64,000 nt of DNA, from positions 1-64,000 of the forward strand of contig JBBDMI010000007.1 in the NCBI GenBank assembly GCA_040878395.1. Direction: 5' to 3'. A program made the translations under genes and the position numbers. Shown here in pieces: positions 43,844 through 52,429 of the stretch; within the stretch, counting starts at the first letter, position 1; each line of letters begins with the position of its first letter. The DNA is from Candidatus Dependentiae bacterium. Lineage in GTDB: Bacteria; Babelota; Babeliae; Babelales; Vermiphilaceae. The notes beneath the pieces were generated by a model. It was not told the origin of the DNA. It was given only the letters and a program-made list of their open reading frames with translations, and searched no databases.

Positions 43844-44779
43844 CTATGAACAAATCTCTTGGATCTTGCTTAAACATTCTTCATAGCTTAGACAATCATT
43901 TTTTTCTTTATTATCTAAATTATTTAACTTTTGTTTGATCTTATTTGCATTTTGCTTAATCAATACATAAAGCTTATTCATTTTTTCTGCAGATTCATAG
44001 AAAATAACTGCATATTTTTCTAAGCGAAGCCATGGTGATGTATCGAAATTAAAATATGAAATGTATTTATTCATCATATTATTCAACGTTTTTCTATATC
44101 TGATGCAATCATTTTTTAAATCTCTAACTACAGATAAATCTAAACTGTCCGTGTAATCATTGGAGACTTCCTCAATAAGAGCCTGTAACGAAATACGTTT
44201 ATAACATAAATCAGAATATAAACATAATGCCTTTGAATAAGTTGCATAATATCTTACACCTCTATCCTGCAACTGCTTTCTACCAATAAAATTAAGATAC
44301 GAACCATTCGGCATGGCTAACTTATAAATACGGGTTGACCAAAATGAATGTCCATATTGAGAATATTTTTCACTGTACGGGTTATAGCAAGGACCACCGC
44401 CATCATACCACCACCACCAACAATGATTGTTTTCCCCTTCAGCCGCATCTTCAAACCGATAAGATTCTCTAAAATCAGGTTTTTGAAGCCATTTTAGACA
44501 TTTTTGCATATTTAGTTCTCGCTGCTGCTCTCGCTGCTGCTTATTTAGCTCTTGTTGTTTTTTTTCTGCACGATAGGACTCCTGACACTTAGATTCAAAA
44601 TAACCTAAAAGTCCTACAATGCCAGCTAAAGCTCCAATTCCTGCTGCAACTTTCACTTCGAAAGGAACACGAGCAATTACATGCTTAATAAAGTCTTTAT
44701 CAAAAATATTGCTTTGAGCACATACAACATTATTCAAAATCAATAATGATAACGCCCATGTCAAATATCGTTTTTTCAT
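43844..44779 (-). CDS. Exported protein with tryptophan-rich loop, unknown
   Basis: 311 residues. Signal peptide MKKRYLTWALSLLILNNVVCAQ, then a hydrophobic helix (about 43-62, VKVAAGIGALAGIVGLLGYFE). A charged Gln/Glu/Arg coiled coil follows (about 70-95). Next comes a striking C120-W-W-W-W-Y-D-G-G-G-P-C131 segment followed by Tyr/Ser-rich sequence, and the C-terminal half is helical. No family recognised. It has a signal plus hydrophobic-helix layout like the next gene, and GGAG precedes the start. The role is unknown; membrane-associated on the outside is likely. Confidence 0.65.
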   Translation of the reverse strand: MKKRYLTWALSLLILNNVVCAQSNIFDKDFIKHVIARVPFEVKVAAGIGALAGIVGLLGYFESKCQESYRAEKKQQELNKQQREQQRELNMQKCLKWLQKPDFRESYRFEDAAEGENNHCWWWWYDGGGPCYNPYSEKYSQYGHSFWSTRIYKLAMPNGSYLNFIGRKQLQDRGVRYYATYSKALCLYSDLCYKRISLQALIEEVSNDYTDSLDLSVVRDLKNDCIRYRKTLNNMMNKYISYFNFDTSPWLRLEKYAVIFYESAEKMNKLYVLIKQNANKIKQKLNNLDNKEKNDCLSYEECLSKIQEICS

Positions 44780-44830
44780 CTTTAAGGTAACTCCATTTTC
44801 GTTATTAATAGATAAAACATCTTTTATATA

Positions 44831-45379
44831 TTAAGAGAAAAGTTTAATAATTTTAGCTTTAATATTTGGCGTAATCTTCCAGGCTCTTTCAACAAAATTT
44901 AAATGAGTATTTAAATTATTTGACCATCTTTCAGATGCCGAAGTAACATATTGCCCATCAATCTCTGAATTTGCTAATATATCATGCATTTTACATTGTA
45001 AATCTTTCACTCTGTATGTTGCAATTTTTGCACCAATATAATCACCGCGACTCATTTGATCAGGAATTGTCTCTACCAAATTGTTATGCTCAGTTAAAAG
45101 AGCATTAACATGTTCTTTTTTAAAAACCCATTCAGCTTTTACATTTTGCCACCAATTAGAAATATTATTCCAACAGGCACTCAAGAGACTATATTCTTTT
45201 TCTAAATAAATCGCACCACCAATGCATGCAACTACGCCGGCACACATAGCGGCTTTTCTGATTAAAGCTTGTTCATTCCCGCTTGATTCATCAGTCTTTT
45301 TTTCTTCCACTGCAAAAGCAGCCGAAGCTGATAGACAAAGTATCGATAAAAACAAACTATTCATTTTACGTGTAAACAT
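44831..45379 (-). CDS. Exported protein with hydrophobic helix, unknown
   Basis: 182 residues. Signal peptide (MFTRKMNSLFLSILCLSASAAFAVE), a second hydrophobic stretch (KAAMCAGVVACIGGAIYLE), then helical sequence (NALLTEHNNLVETIPDQM, VYRVKDLQCKMHDILAN). No family recognised. GAGGT lies ahead of the first ATG, which supports starting at 45379 rather than at the ATG five codons later. It is co-oriented with, and 51 bases from, the tryptophan-loop gene, and both share the same layout. Confidence 0.65.
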   Translation of the reverse strand: MFTRKMNSLFLSILCLSASAAFAVEEKKTDESSGNEQALIRKAAMCAGVVACIGGAIYLEKEYSLLSACWNNISNWWQNVKAEWVFKKEHVNALLTEHNNLVETIPDQMSRGDYIGAKIATYRVKDLQCKMHDILANSEIDGQYVTSASERWSNNLNTHLNFVERAWKITPNIKAKIIKLFS

Positions 45380-45702
45380 GAATACCTCACATTAAAATTA
45401 ATAAAAATAACCGACCAATTCATTATATGTAAAAATATATCCTGTTTTTAAGAGCCCGTAAAGCACCCCCCTTTACTGGTAAAAACAATAATTACAAAAG
45501 GAACTATATTATCCATTTGTATACAGATTTTCCCTATTGACAGACTTAATTGAAGAATAATAAGCACCTATAAAATCTAGTGGATTCACTCATAGCGCAC
45601 CCAATTGTTTACATATTATTGAAATGGTAAAAAATACTTTGCTATAATAAAAAAGAATAGAATCTAACTAAGAAATTAAGAGAGTAAAAAAAAGAGAGTA
45701 AA
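45380..45702. other. Divergent intergenic region
   Basis: About 320 AT-rich bases between two outward-pointing genes. It contains a good promoter for the rightward gene and a TTGACA at 45536. No gene is seen. Confidence 0.7.
45619..45648 (+). promoter_or_regulatory. Promoter for the 706-residue exported protein
   Basis: TTGAAA, an 18-base spacer and a perfect TATAAT, 55 bases before the start codon. Confidence 0.6.
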
Positions 45703-47823
45703 ATGAAAAAAATATTACTTATTTTATCCCTTTCATTGGTTGGAATGCAGATTACACCGGCAGCATCGTCGATGCCAAAAGGTGCATCCTATGAAGTCGT
45801 AACTTACAGTGTTAACAAAGCTTTCATGCAAGAACTTATACGTACTCTTTGGAACGAAATCTATCATGATGCAATATATTTACCATCTAGCTCAATTTCT
45901 TCTAAATCAGAAAGCAAAATAGAAGATGAAATAATCAACCCAATCTTTCCTGCTGTCATAGAAGGTGAAATAGATAAGAATGCTATAAAACAAATAGATA
46001 TTAATGAAATTCGCACATTTTTAAAAAATCTATTTGATTTGACCTGGGACGATATATACGTTCAAAATGAACAATTGCAAGAAAACCCACCCATTACTCC
46101 ACGTAATGAAAAAACTTTGGCCGTATTTAAAGAACATGCAAAAGCACTTGTTATTGGTATGTTCATAGAAAATGTTGTTGGTAATACTATGAATTCATGT
46201 GAATGCATTCCAATGGCAGATCGCATTAGCTACAGCTTTATTTTAGCTGATGACATTCGCAAAAAATTTCCTGATCCTAAACAACGCATTGTAATAACAT
46301 CTTTTGCATCCGGCTTACTACTGCAAGAGTATCTGTTATTAACGTTACTTAAAAAATATGGCTACACCAACATTGCACTTAATTTAGTTGATTTAGGTTA
46401 TCCTGATCCAATTTCATTACAACGCATTATCAAACAAACCGGACCTGAAAATGCAAAACGCGCAATCAAACATTATAAACATGAAGTGATCCGTGCTGCC
46501 GGCTTACAAGGTGCTGACCCGGATGAAAAATACAAATGGATCAATGAAAATAAGACACTATTTCCTGAACTAGCTGAACTAATTGATCCCGGAGCTTTTG
46601 ATTCAGGATATGGGTATCAAAAAGCATTAGAGCATCTTAAAGAATTAGTACCAAATGTAACGGTTAATACGTTTAGAAATATGCATGAATATATAGACTT
46701 AGCACAAAAAAGACCCGACTTAAAAGCCGATGTTATTACGATTGTCGACCCCGATTTGAATGTGTTTGATATTGCACCATTTCCATCGCAAGCAAATATG
46801 GTCGGCATAACAGATAAAACACTGTTCGACAAACAAGATCCTCAATACAAACCCCATGTTTTTGTTACTGTTGCAAAAGATTTTCCATCACAAGTATATG
46901 TGCATCTAAAAACCTATACTGACGCACAGAAAACAGATGCTCCATTTATACAAAAAATCAATGATTTAATTAAGTCTGCAAGATTCATTGAAGAACATAA
47001 AGACCACAAAGCAACATTCAAACCTTATAAAGCAAAATTTAGAGACTGGATCATTACTACCTTCGGTTCAGCATATGATAAGGAAACATTAAAAGAGTTA
47101 CTCAATAAAAATGAACAATTACTAAATGATGCACAAGACAACAAAATCGAAGAAATTCAATTGAATACTCTATTAGATGAGCTACTCACAATAAATGAAG
47201 CCATCTTTGAAAAAACAAATCATCTCGACCAAAATAAATTGAATGCCTTATATGCTACATATAAGACTCTTACTCCTGCAAACAAAATAACAATTGCAAC
47301 TGCAGTTATTAAAAGCATGAATAAATTACTTAACAAAATCGAAAACGATCAATATCAACTTGTATGGTACTCAGATCCTCATTTAGCATTCCAAGAACTC
47401 GTTCGCCAGACAGCAAAAGATGATGCAATTATTTATCTTTATTATCAGGATGATCCACAAGAGTTAGATCGACCGTTTATTTTAGAAAGAGTAAGCAAAG
47501 ACGATTATATATCTCGTGATGTTTTTGGACCAAACGTCGGCAGAATGTTAATGCAGGTCGGCATCGATGAAGAAGATGAGCTTCCATTTGAAGATAAAGA
47601 AAATAATGAAACAGAGTATGAAAGTTATCATGAAATAGAAATAGATCCTAATGATCTTTATGGGCGAGTTGATCTTAAAAATGGAAACATTCTCACATGG
47701 GATGATTTAAAGGATACCTTCCCCAATCTAAACGACTTACGTGTTCCAAAAGTAGAATTAATCGATTATACAGAATATGATGATGATGAAACTTTTGAAC
47801 AACCCTTTTCAGTAAAAGACTAA
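45703..47823 (+). CDS. Large exported protein, unknown
   Basis: 706 residues. Signal peptide MKKILLILSLSLVGMQITPAASS, then a mixed alpha/beta body. One stretch (RIVITSFASGLLLQEYLLLTLLKKYGYTNIALNLVDLGYPD) looks like a Rossmann-type or hydrolase-like beta-alpha unit, and a later one (LKADVITIVDPDLNVFDIAPF) resembles another. The last 100 residues are very acidic (DEEDELPFEDKENNETEYESYHEIEID). I see no confident catalytic motif. It stands alone behind a good promoter and is followed by a region of decayed genes. Possible secreted effector, by context only. Confidence 0.65.
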   Translation: MKKILLILSLSLVGMQITPAASSMPKGASYEVVTYSVNKAFMQELIRTLWNEIYHDAIYLPSSSISSKSESKIEDEIINPIFPAVIEGEIDKNAIKQIDINEIRTFLKNLFDLTWDDIYVQNEQLQENPPITPRNEKTLAVFKEHAKALVIGMFIENVVGNTMNSCECIPMADRISYSFILADDIRKKFPDPKQRIVITSFASGLLLQEYLLLTLLKKYGYTNIALNLVDLGYPDPISLQRIIKQTGPENAKRAIKHYKHEVIRAAGLQGADPDEKYKWINENKTLFPELAELIDPGAFDSGYGYQKALEHLKELVPNVTVNTFRNMHEYIDLAQKRPDLKADVITIVDPDLNVFDIAPFPSQANMVGITDKTLFDKQDPQYKPHVFVTVAKDFPSQVYVHLKTYTDAQKTDAPFIQKINDLIKSARFIEEHKDHKATFKPYKAKFRDWIITTFGSAYDKETLKELLNKNEQLLNDAQDNKIEEIQLNTLLDELLTINEAIFEKTNHLDQNKLNALYATYKTLTPANKITIATAVIKSMNKLLNKIENDQYQLVWYSDPHLAFQELVRQTAKDDAIIYLYYQDDPQELDRPFILERVSKDDYISRDVFGPNVGRMLMQVGIDEEDELPFEDKENNETEYESYHEIEIDPNDLYGRVDLKNGNILTWDDLKDTFPNLNDLRVPKVELIDYTEYDDDETFEQPFSVKD

Positions 47824-47839
47824 TATGGCTTTTTTATAG

Positions 47840-47985
47840 CGTCCTTCACTAAACAGCACACATTTCACATAATATTCACACAGCTTTTTCATAAAAAATC
47901 GCCGTCGGCGGCTTTCCAAATTACGTTTTTAATGGGCGCCGAAAAATGTTCAATCGGATTAAAATTAGGTGAATACACTTTTAAT
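47840..47985 (-). pseudogene. IS630-family transposase C-terminal fragment
   Basis: On the minus strand 47889-47985 reads KVYSPNFNPIEHFSAPIKN, matching the SPxLNPIEHxWxxLK block with the third catalytic acid of IS630/Tc1-mariner transposases. A stop follows after about a dozen more codons, and the sequence past it has further stops. The upstream part of the gene is missing. Confidence 0.7.
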
Positions 47986-48092
47986 TTACTATAAACAGTC
48001 TTCCTTGTCGTTCTCCCAGACATCGCTAAAGCTTACGACTACGCCAAGACTTCTTCGCACAGAATGTCGGGCAGGCTGCGAATGCCCATGCA

Positions 48093-48101
48093 TTATCCAC
48101 A
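48093..48101 (+). promoter_or_regulatory. DnaA-box-like site
   Basis: Perfect TTATCCACA, 500 bases before rpmH. A second exact copy is at 49455-49463, inside the AdoMet-decarboxylase-like gene. Single boxes can occur by chance. Confidence 0.35.
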
Positions 48102-48190
48102 TCTTTTGTGATATTTTAAGTAATTAACGCGAGTTCGAAAAATCAAGGCTCTCATAAGCAAGACCAAACATTATAAGATAATGCTCTTCT

Positions 48191-48221
48191 TTATCATTCC
48201 CGGCTTGAACGGGAATCCAAG
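48191..48221. repeat. REP-like hairpin
   Basis: ATTCCCG (48196-48202) and CGGGAAT (48210-48216) in the context tcattccc...gggaatcc, related to the arms of the element at 21708-21915. Confidence 0.55.
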
Positions 48222-48292
48222 ATCTGAACGCTTATAATTAAAGATAAATATGCGTTTTATTTACTCTTTTTATTTGAATTCATTCCTGACAA

Positions 48293-48463
48293 TATCAATT
48301 TTTTTTGCATATAGCAGTACTAGAAAAACATACCACAATTGTGTCAACCCTATTGAACTGCAAGGCCAATCCCAATATGTATGATATATATGGAAAAAGA
48401 CCTGTAGATTATGCTATCGCTCGCCAATATGAAGATATTATCGACTTATTACAAAAAAGATAA
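48293..48463 (+). pseudogene. Ankyrin-repeat gene fragment
   Basis: A plus-strand reading frame gives LHIAVLEKHTTIVSTLL, then NCKANPNMYD and YGKRPVDYAIARQYEDIIDLLQKR before a stop at 48461. This is about one and a half ankyrin repeats ending as an ankyrin protein would. No start codon with ribosome site or upstream part is present, so it is the tail of a lost gene. Confidence 0.7.
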
Positions 48464-48602
48464 AAAACATAGTACAAATAGAATATACGACATAATAACG
48501 CAATAAATCCATAAGAAGAAATAATTTGCCAATCATCGATTATTACTTTAAAATAAGAAACATAGCAAAATTTAATTGAATTATAATCCGACTGGAGTCA
48601 CC

Positions 48603-48749
48603 ATGTCATTGACTATAAAGAAAAAAAGCCACAAAAAACGTCGTAGAAAACACGGATTCCGTGCACGTATGGCAACACGCCATGGTCGCAAAATCATCAA
48701 TCGTAGACGTGCTAAAGGTAGAAAACGCCTTGGAGTAAGCGCATACTAA
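48603..48749 (+). CDS. rpmH: 50S ribosomal protein L34
   Basis: A 48-residue basic protein of the large ribosomal subunit. It reads [20 protein letters not shown] and continues through [20 protein letters not shown] to RLGVSAY, the canonical L34 pattern apart from a changed N-terminus (the usual KRTYQPS is missing). GGAG lies six bases ahead of the ATG. rnpA and yidD follow, the standard order. Confidence 0.97.
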   Translation: MSLTIKKKSHKKRRRKHGFRARMATRHGRKIINRRRAKGRKRLGVSAY

Positions 48750-48764
48750 TTGCGTAGATCTCAT

Positions 48765-49112
48765 ATGGCTATAACACCATACTTATCCCATTTAACTAAA
48801 AATGAGATAAAAACAGTTTTTAAAAAGGCCCGAAGAGTCCTCCGCGATTCGGGTCTTGATATTTTATTATACCCGAGCCCCACAGATTTTGGCCGCATTC
48901 TAGTGGTTACATCACGCAAGGTTGGCAATGCGCCCGAACGCAATAGAGTACGCCGACGCTTGAAAGCCATATTTTATAAAGAAAAACTCTATGAGCACAA
49001 ACTTGACTGTTTTGTTATTATCAAAAAATCAGGTACAAACTATTCATCTGACCAATTAAAAAAGATCTTACATCATGCATTTGCGTTATATCTTGATAAA
49101 AACAGTCAATAA
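48765..49112 (+). CDS. rnpA: Ribonuclease P protein component
   Basis: Protein subunit that helps the RNase P RNA mature tRNA 5-prime ends. The signature SRKVGNAPERNRVRRRLKAIF is clear, preceded by the FGRILVVTSRKV strand. I start at the ATG at 48765 (MAITPYLSHLTK), giving 115 residues. A TTG directly after the rpmH stop (48750) would add five residues, and neither has a good ribosome site, which suggests coupling to rpmH. The usual N-terminal L...F...v pattern is recognisable. Confidence 0.95.
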   Translation: MAITPYLSHLTKNEIKTVFKKARRVLRDSGLDILLYPSPTDFGRILVVTSRKVGNAPERNRVRRRLKAIFYKEKLYEHKLDCFVIIKKSGTNYSSDQLKKILHHAFALYLDKNSQ

Positions 49113-49125
49113 AGGTTTTATTCTT

Positions 49126-49299
49126 ATGTATTACTGTTTACGCCCTTTGCTTGGGCCTGCGCAATGTAGATTCAAGTTAAGTTGCGGACCCTATGCAGTT
49201 AAGCAACTTGAAGAAAAACCATTATTTCATGCATTATACACTATTTGCAAACGTGTATGGTCATGTAGCCCATGGGGCTCCTTTCCATCACATGATTAA
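49126..49299 (+). CDS. yidD: YidD-like membrane protein insertion efficiency factor
   Basis: Small protein thought to assist YidC. RPLLGPAQCRFKLSCGPYAVKQLEE matches the family block SPLLGPRCRFxPTCSxYAxxA, including two of the conserved cysteines, and CSPWG matches the C-terminal CHPWG. AAAGG precedes the ATG at 49126, giving a short 57-residue form; an ATG at 49075 inside rnpA would give 74 residues and is possible. Its place after rnpA supports the call. yidC, the usual next gene, is absent. Confidence 0.8.
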   Translation: MYYCLRPLLGPAQCRFKLSCGPYAVKQLEEKPLFHALYTICKRVWSCSPWGSFPSHD

Positions 49300-49386
49300 A
49301 CACCCTTTTGTTTTTTTCACATCAAGCCAGTATTCTTTGATCAAGGACGAGCCCATTTTTTTCCTGATCAAAACAAAAGGATCCCG

Positions 49387-49845
49387 ATGAAAGAACTTTT
49401 ATTACTTTCAATGCTTTTTGCCGTTGAATCTGAAAGTCGTCGACTCATAGACTATTATCCACAGCCCACCTACTCAAAATCAAAACCGAAAGCATGGGCA
49501 ACACACACCAGTATAGATCTGCATAATTGTTTATATAGCATTATGCGCTCGAAACATGAAGTAAAACGATTTTTGCGTAAACTATGCAATCATCTTGGTG
49601 TGACACCCTATGGTGACCCTGAATTCCTCTACCATTATAGTGGCAATGGCTACACTGCAGGATTAAGTGCAGTGCAACAAGCAAATGGACATACTGATAT
49701 CACCATTCGTGTTAATGAATCGGGGGATAATATGCATATTGATGTTTTCAGTTGCAAATCTTATGACCCTTATGATATCGCAGACAAAGCACAAAGATTC
49801 TTTGACGCATATGATATGACGATTAACGTTTCGTATCGTAAGTAA
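49387..49845 (+). CDS. AdoMet-decarboxylase-like protein lacking the pyruvoyl serine
   Basis: 152 residues. WATHTSIDLHNC (residues 37-48) fits the WGxHxxxDLxxC start of bacterial S-adenosylmethionine decarboxylases (SpeH), and HIDVFSCKSYDPYDIADKAQRFFDAY (117 onward) fits their end. The self-cleavage motif ESHxSIHTWPE is replaced by NGHTDITIRVNE: the serine that becomes the pyruvoyl group is Gly101. The protein therefore cannot form that cofactor by the known route. The N-terminus (MKELLLLSMLFAVESE) may be a weak signal peptide. AAGGA precedes the start. It follows yidD where yidC is usually found. Function unknown; a fold relative rather than an enzyme is my reading. Confidence 0.65.
   Translation: MKELLLLSMLFAVESESRRLIDYYPQPTYSKSKPKAWATHTSIDLHNCLYSIMRSKHEVKRFLRKLCNHLGVTPYGDPEFLYHYSGNGYTAGLSAVQQANGHTDITIRVNESGDNMHIDVFSCKSYDPYDIADKAQRFFDAYDMTINVSYRK
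49455..49463 (+). promoter_or_regulatory. DnaA-box-like site inside a coding region
   Basis: Perfect TTATCCACA, second exact copy near rpmH-rnpA-yidD. Weak evidence by itself. Confidence 0.25.
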
Positions 49846-49924
49846 GAAGGTTTATAGGAGTATTTTTATCAACCATAGAGTAAAATACTCCTATCGCATG
49901 TTTCCTATAAAACATTGTTAATGA

Positions 49925-49952
49925 TTGACAAATAGAATAATAAGCGTATAAT
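49925..49952 (+). promoter_or_regulatory. Consensus promoter for the ankyrin/CxxC protein
   Basis: Perfect TTGACA and perfect TATAAT with a 16-base spacer, 34 bases before the start codon. Confidence 0.75.
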
Positions 49953-49986
49953 TAACTATATATAAAATATAAAAAATGGAGTTATT

Positions 49987-51954
49987 ATGCACATACTAAA
50001 TTATCTAAGCTTATTAGGCATCCTTACTTGTTCATTATCATCTTTTGCAGCTGATTCATCTAAATCAGAGCAAATGATCAATTTAATAAATCAAAGCCGC
50101 AAAAATTTCGAAAAAGCGATTAAAAGCAGAAACATAAACAATCGAGATGAACAAGGCAAAACATTGCTCATGCATACAATTGAGCAAAACAATGTACAAA
50201 AAGTAAGAATATTAATACGTCAAAAAGCTAATCCTTGGATCGAAGACCATCCTCATCAAATCACCTACAAGGGTAAATCTCTTGATAAACAATCACAAAA
50301 TACTTTTCATAAAGCTGCAATGGTTGGAAACCTTGAAATATTACGCAGACTGTTAAGAGCTCATGAATTTGACCCTCAATGGGAAAAAGCATTCCCTGTA
50401 GGCTCCGGCCCAACCCCTCATATGCTTGCACAGGATAATAAACATAATGGATGTGAAATATTACTATGTAACTTCAATCGAATAGACAATTCTTTATTTA
50501 AAGCAATTATGCTTGGACATCGAAAAAAAATTGATAAAATTTTAGACAAGCATCCTGAAAAAATACAAAAATATTGCCTTGATGAATCAGATGAACCCAA
50601 TACTGCATTGCCAAAAGCAACCCCGCTCGATTGGGCATGTATGCTTGAAGACGTCCAATTAGTTGAACATCTTTTAGCCAAAAGCACCCCTGAAATGAAT
50701 TGTGAACTTTGCTCACAAGAGCCTGGAGGCATAAGCTTATATACTCAAATGGGCATGGTCTCTTGTAAAGCATGCTTGGAAAAAAATTGTCATGATACAT
50801 CTACATGCCAAGATAGGAATAAAAAAGAGATTAAATTACTTATGGAAGAATATGGGGCCGAAAAATTAAGCATCCAAGCTGATCTTTTTCAAGCTATCAA
50901 AGACTATGATACTCAAAAAATAGCTTGGTGCCTTAAAAAATATCCTGATTTAAAAGAAGAAAGACTTCATAATCATACTCCTTTAGAATATGCCATACGC
51001 TTCAATAAAATGAGATCAACAAAGGAACTCATTAGGTTAAAAGCTGATGTAAATACAAAAGTTCATTATGGCGCATCACTTTTAGCAATGGCATTTAATT
51101 ATGACAACATAGAGGCAATAAAACTTTTAACAAACCATGGAGCCAAGTTTAATTCCCTCTATCAAGATTGGCCTTTTGATTATCCTATCAGCGAAGAAGC
51201 AAAAAAAATCCTTCTTGAAACATTCCGACAAAAAGTTGTACGTAACCAACCAAAACCGAATCAAATGCGCTCGGCTGTTTGTTCCGGTAAATCTGAATTG
51301 GTGGAATCAATCGCCGGAAGAAAAGAACATTATCAAAATACTGACACACAAGGACTAACACCTCTGCATTGGGCTGTTACAAAAGGAGATCCAAAGCTTA
51401 CAGCACTATTGATTAAAAATGGTGCAGACATTAATGCTCAAACCTCAGAAAAAAGACGTACACCATTACGACAATTAATTCGCATGCATGAATCTGGAGT
51501 AAGATACGAGCATAGACAATTAACTACTAGCGAGCTACTGCCTTGTTTATTTATTTTAATGTGTGAAGGTGCAGATCCAACGATCGAAGACAGATGGGGC
51601 GATACAGCCTATACCTGGATCGGCAGAGAAGTTGAATTCTTTGATGGCTTAACATTAATCCATCATATTATTCGAGCTGCAAAAAGATCTTCACCCAAAG
51701 AAAGAATGAAATTACTCAATGAGATAAACCTCTTTCAAAAAAAAGAGTTCGAAAAAGCCCAAAAAGATGGGGATGAAGAAAAAGCTGAACATATTAAACA
51801 AGCGCGCGTAATTAGGTTTCAAAGCTTGATACCTCGTCGTATCCCCAAAACCATATCGCCTGAAAACTTTAAAGAAATATATCAACCATATATTCCCGAT
51901 ACATTTGATAGTGATCCGGCAAACATTGCAAGTACATCGGGCAGTTCATCATAA
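49987..51954 (+). CDS. Exported ankyrin-repeat protein with paired CxxC motifs
   Basis: 655 residues. Signal peptide MHILNYLSLLGILTCSLSSFAA, ankyrin repeats over most of the length (for example TPLHWAVTKGDPKLTALLIKNGADINAQ). Within the array at about 239-274 is a cysteine-rich insert: C239xxC, C260xxC, then C268H and C274. The CxxC-x17-CxxC spacing is that of a zinc ribbon or treble-clef domain of the RING/LIM/FYVE type. A helical charged segment and a Ser-rich C-terminus follow. GGAG and a consensus promoter precede the start. Ubiquitin-related or protein-binding activity on host targets is possible but not shown. Confidence 0.85.
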   Translation: MHILNYLSLLGILTCSLSSFAADSSKSEQMINLINQSRKNFEKAIKSRNINNRDEQGKTLLMHTIEQNNVQKVRILIRQKANPWIEDHPHQITYKGKSLDKQSQNTFHKAAMVGNLEILRRLLRAHEFDPQWEKAFPVGSGPTPHMLAQDNKHNGCEILLCNFNRIDNSLFKAIMLGHRKKIDKILDKHPEKIQKYCLDESDEPNTALPKATPLDWACMLEDVQLVEHLLAKSTPEMNCELCSQEPGGISLYTQMGMVSCKACLEKNCHDTSTCQDRNKKEIKLLMEEYGAEKLSIQADLFQAIKDYDTQKIAWCLKKYPDLKEERLHNHTPLEYAIRFNKMRSTKELIRLKADVNTKVHYGASLLAMAFNYDNIEAIKLLTNHGAKFNSLYQDWPFDYPISEEAKKILLETFRQKVVRNQPKPNQMRSAVCSGKSELVESIAGRKEHYQNTDTQGLTPLHWAVTKGDPKLTALLIKNGADINAQTSEKRRTPLRQLIRMHESGVRYEHRQLTTSELLPCLFILMCEGADPTIEDRWGDTAYTWIGREVEFFDGLTLIHHIIRAAKRSSPKERMKLLNEINLFQKKEFEKAQKDGDEEKAEHIKQARVIRFQSLIPRRIPKTISPENFKEIYQPYIPDTFDSDPANIASTSGSSS

Positions 51955-52049
51955 TATTTGATATCATTGATCCAACCCTAGGCAATACCCACATGAACCC
52001 TTGATTTATTAACAATAAACCTGCTATGTTAAAATTAAAAGGGAATATC

Positions 52050-52382
52050 ATGAAAAAATTATTGTTAGCTTTTAGTATTATAAGCCTTGGATTTGGCACA
52101 ATTACAGAAATTCAGGCAAATGCAAAAAATCAAAACGAAGAGGCACCCTGTATATGCTACTGCGCATTCGAACCGGGACCGCGAAGCAAAAGTCCTGGAA
52201 ACAAGCCTTTTGTACGTACATTTACAAATAGTATAGGCCAAACATTTAAGGTTTGTTTGTGCGATCAAAGAGATCTTGATAGATTAAATGATGAACCTGA
52301 ATTAATAGATAAAATAACCGAAGGGCAACTGCTAAAAGTTAATTGCTGCGAAAAGCTCTTAAATAAAAAAACTGAAGAATAA
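52050..52382 (+). CDS. Small exported cysteine-rich protein
   Basis: 110 residues. Signal peptide MKKLLLAFSIISLGFGTITEIQANA, then CICYC, CLC and CC groups, eight cysteines in all, and a charged C-terminal end. No family recognised. The start at 52050 has AAGGGA upstream; an ATG at 52026 would break the signal-peptide pattern. It ends before a terminator shared with the next, convergent gene. Confidence 0.65.
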   Translation: MKKLLLAFSIISLGFGTITEIQANAKNQNEEAPCICYCAFEPGPRSKSPGNKPFVRTFTNSIGQTFKVCLCDQRDLDRLNDEPELIDKITEGQLLKVNCCEKLLNKKTEE

Positions 52383-52395
52383 CAAAATATAAACC

Positions 52396-52424
52396 GCCGC
52401 CTACTTTATACTAAAATAGGCGGC
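52396..52424. terminator. Bidirectional terminator
   Basis: Stem GCCGCCTA / TAGGCGGC with a 13-base loop and T-rich flanks, between convergent genes. Confidence 0.85.
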
Positions 52425-52429
52425 TTTAT

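Larger units (their letters stand above)
47824..48602. other. Gene-graveyard intergenic region upstream of rpmH
   Basis: About 780 bases holding an IS630-type transposase fragment, a REP-like hairpin, an ankyrin-gene fragment and one perfect DnaA-box sequence, each listed. The rest is AT-rich with no intact gene. Confidence 0.75.
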
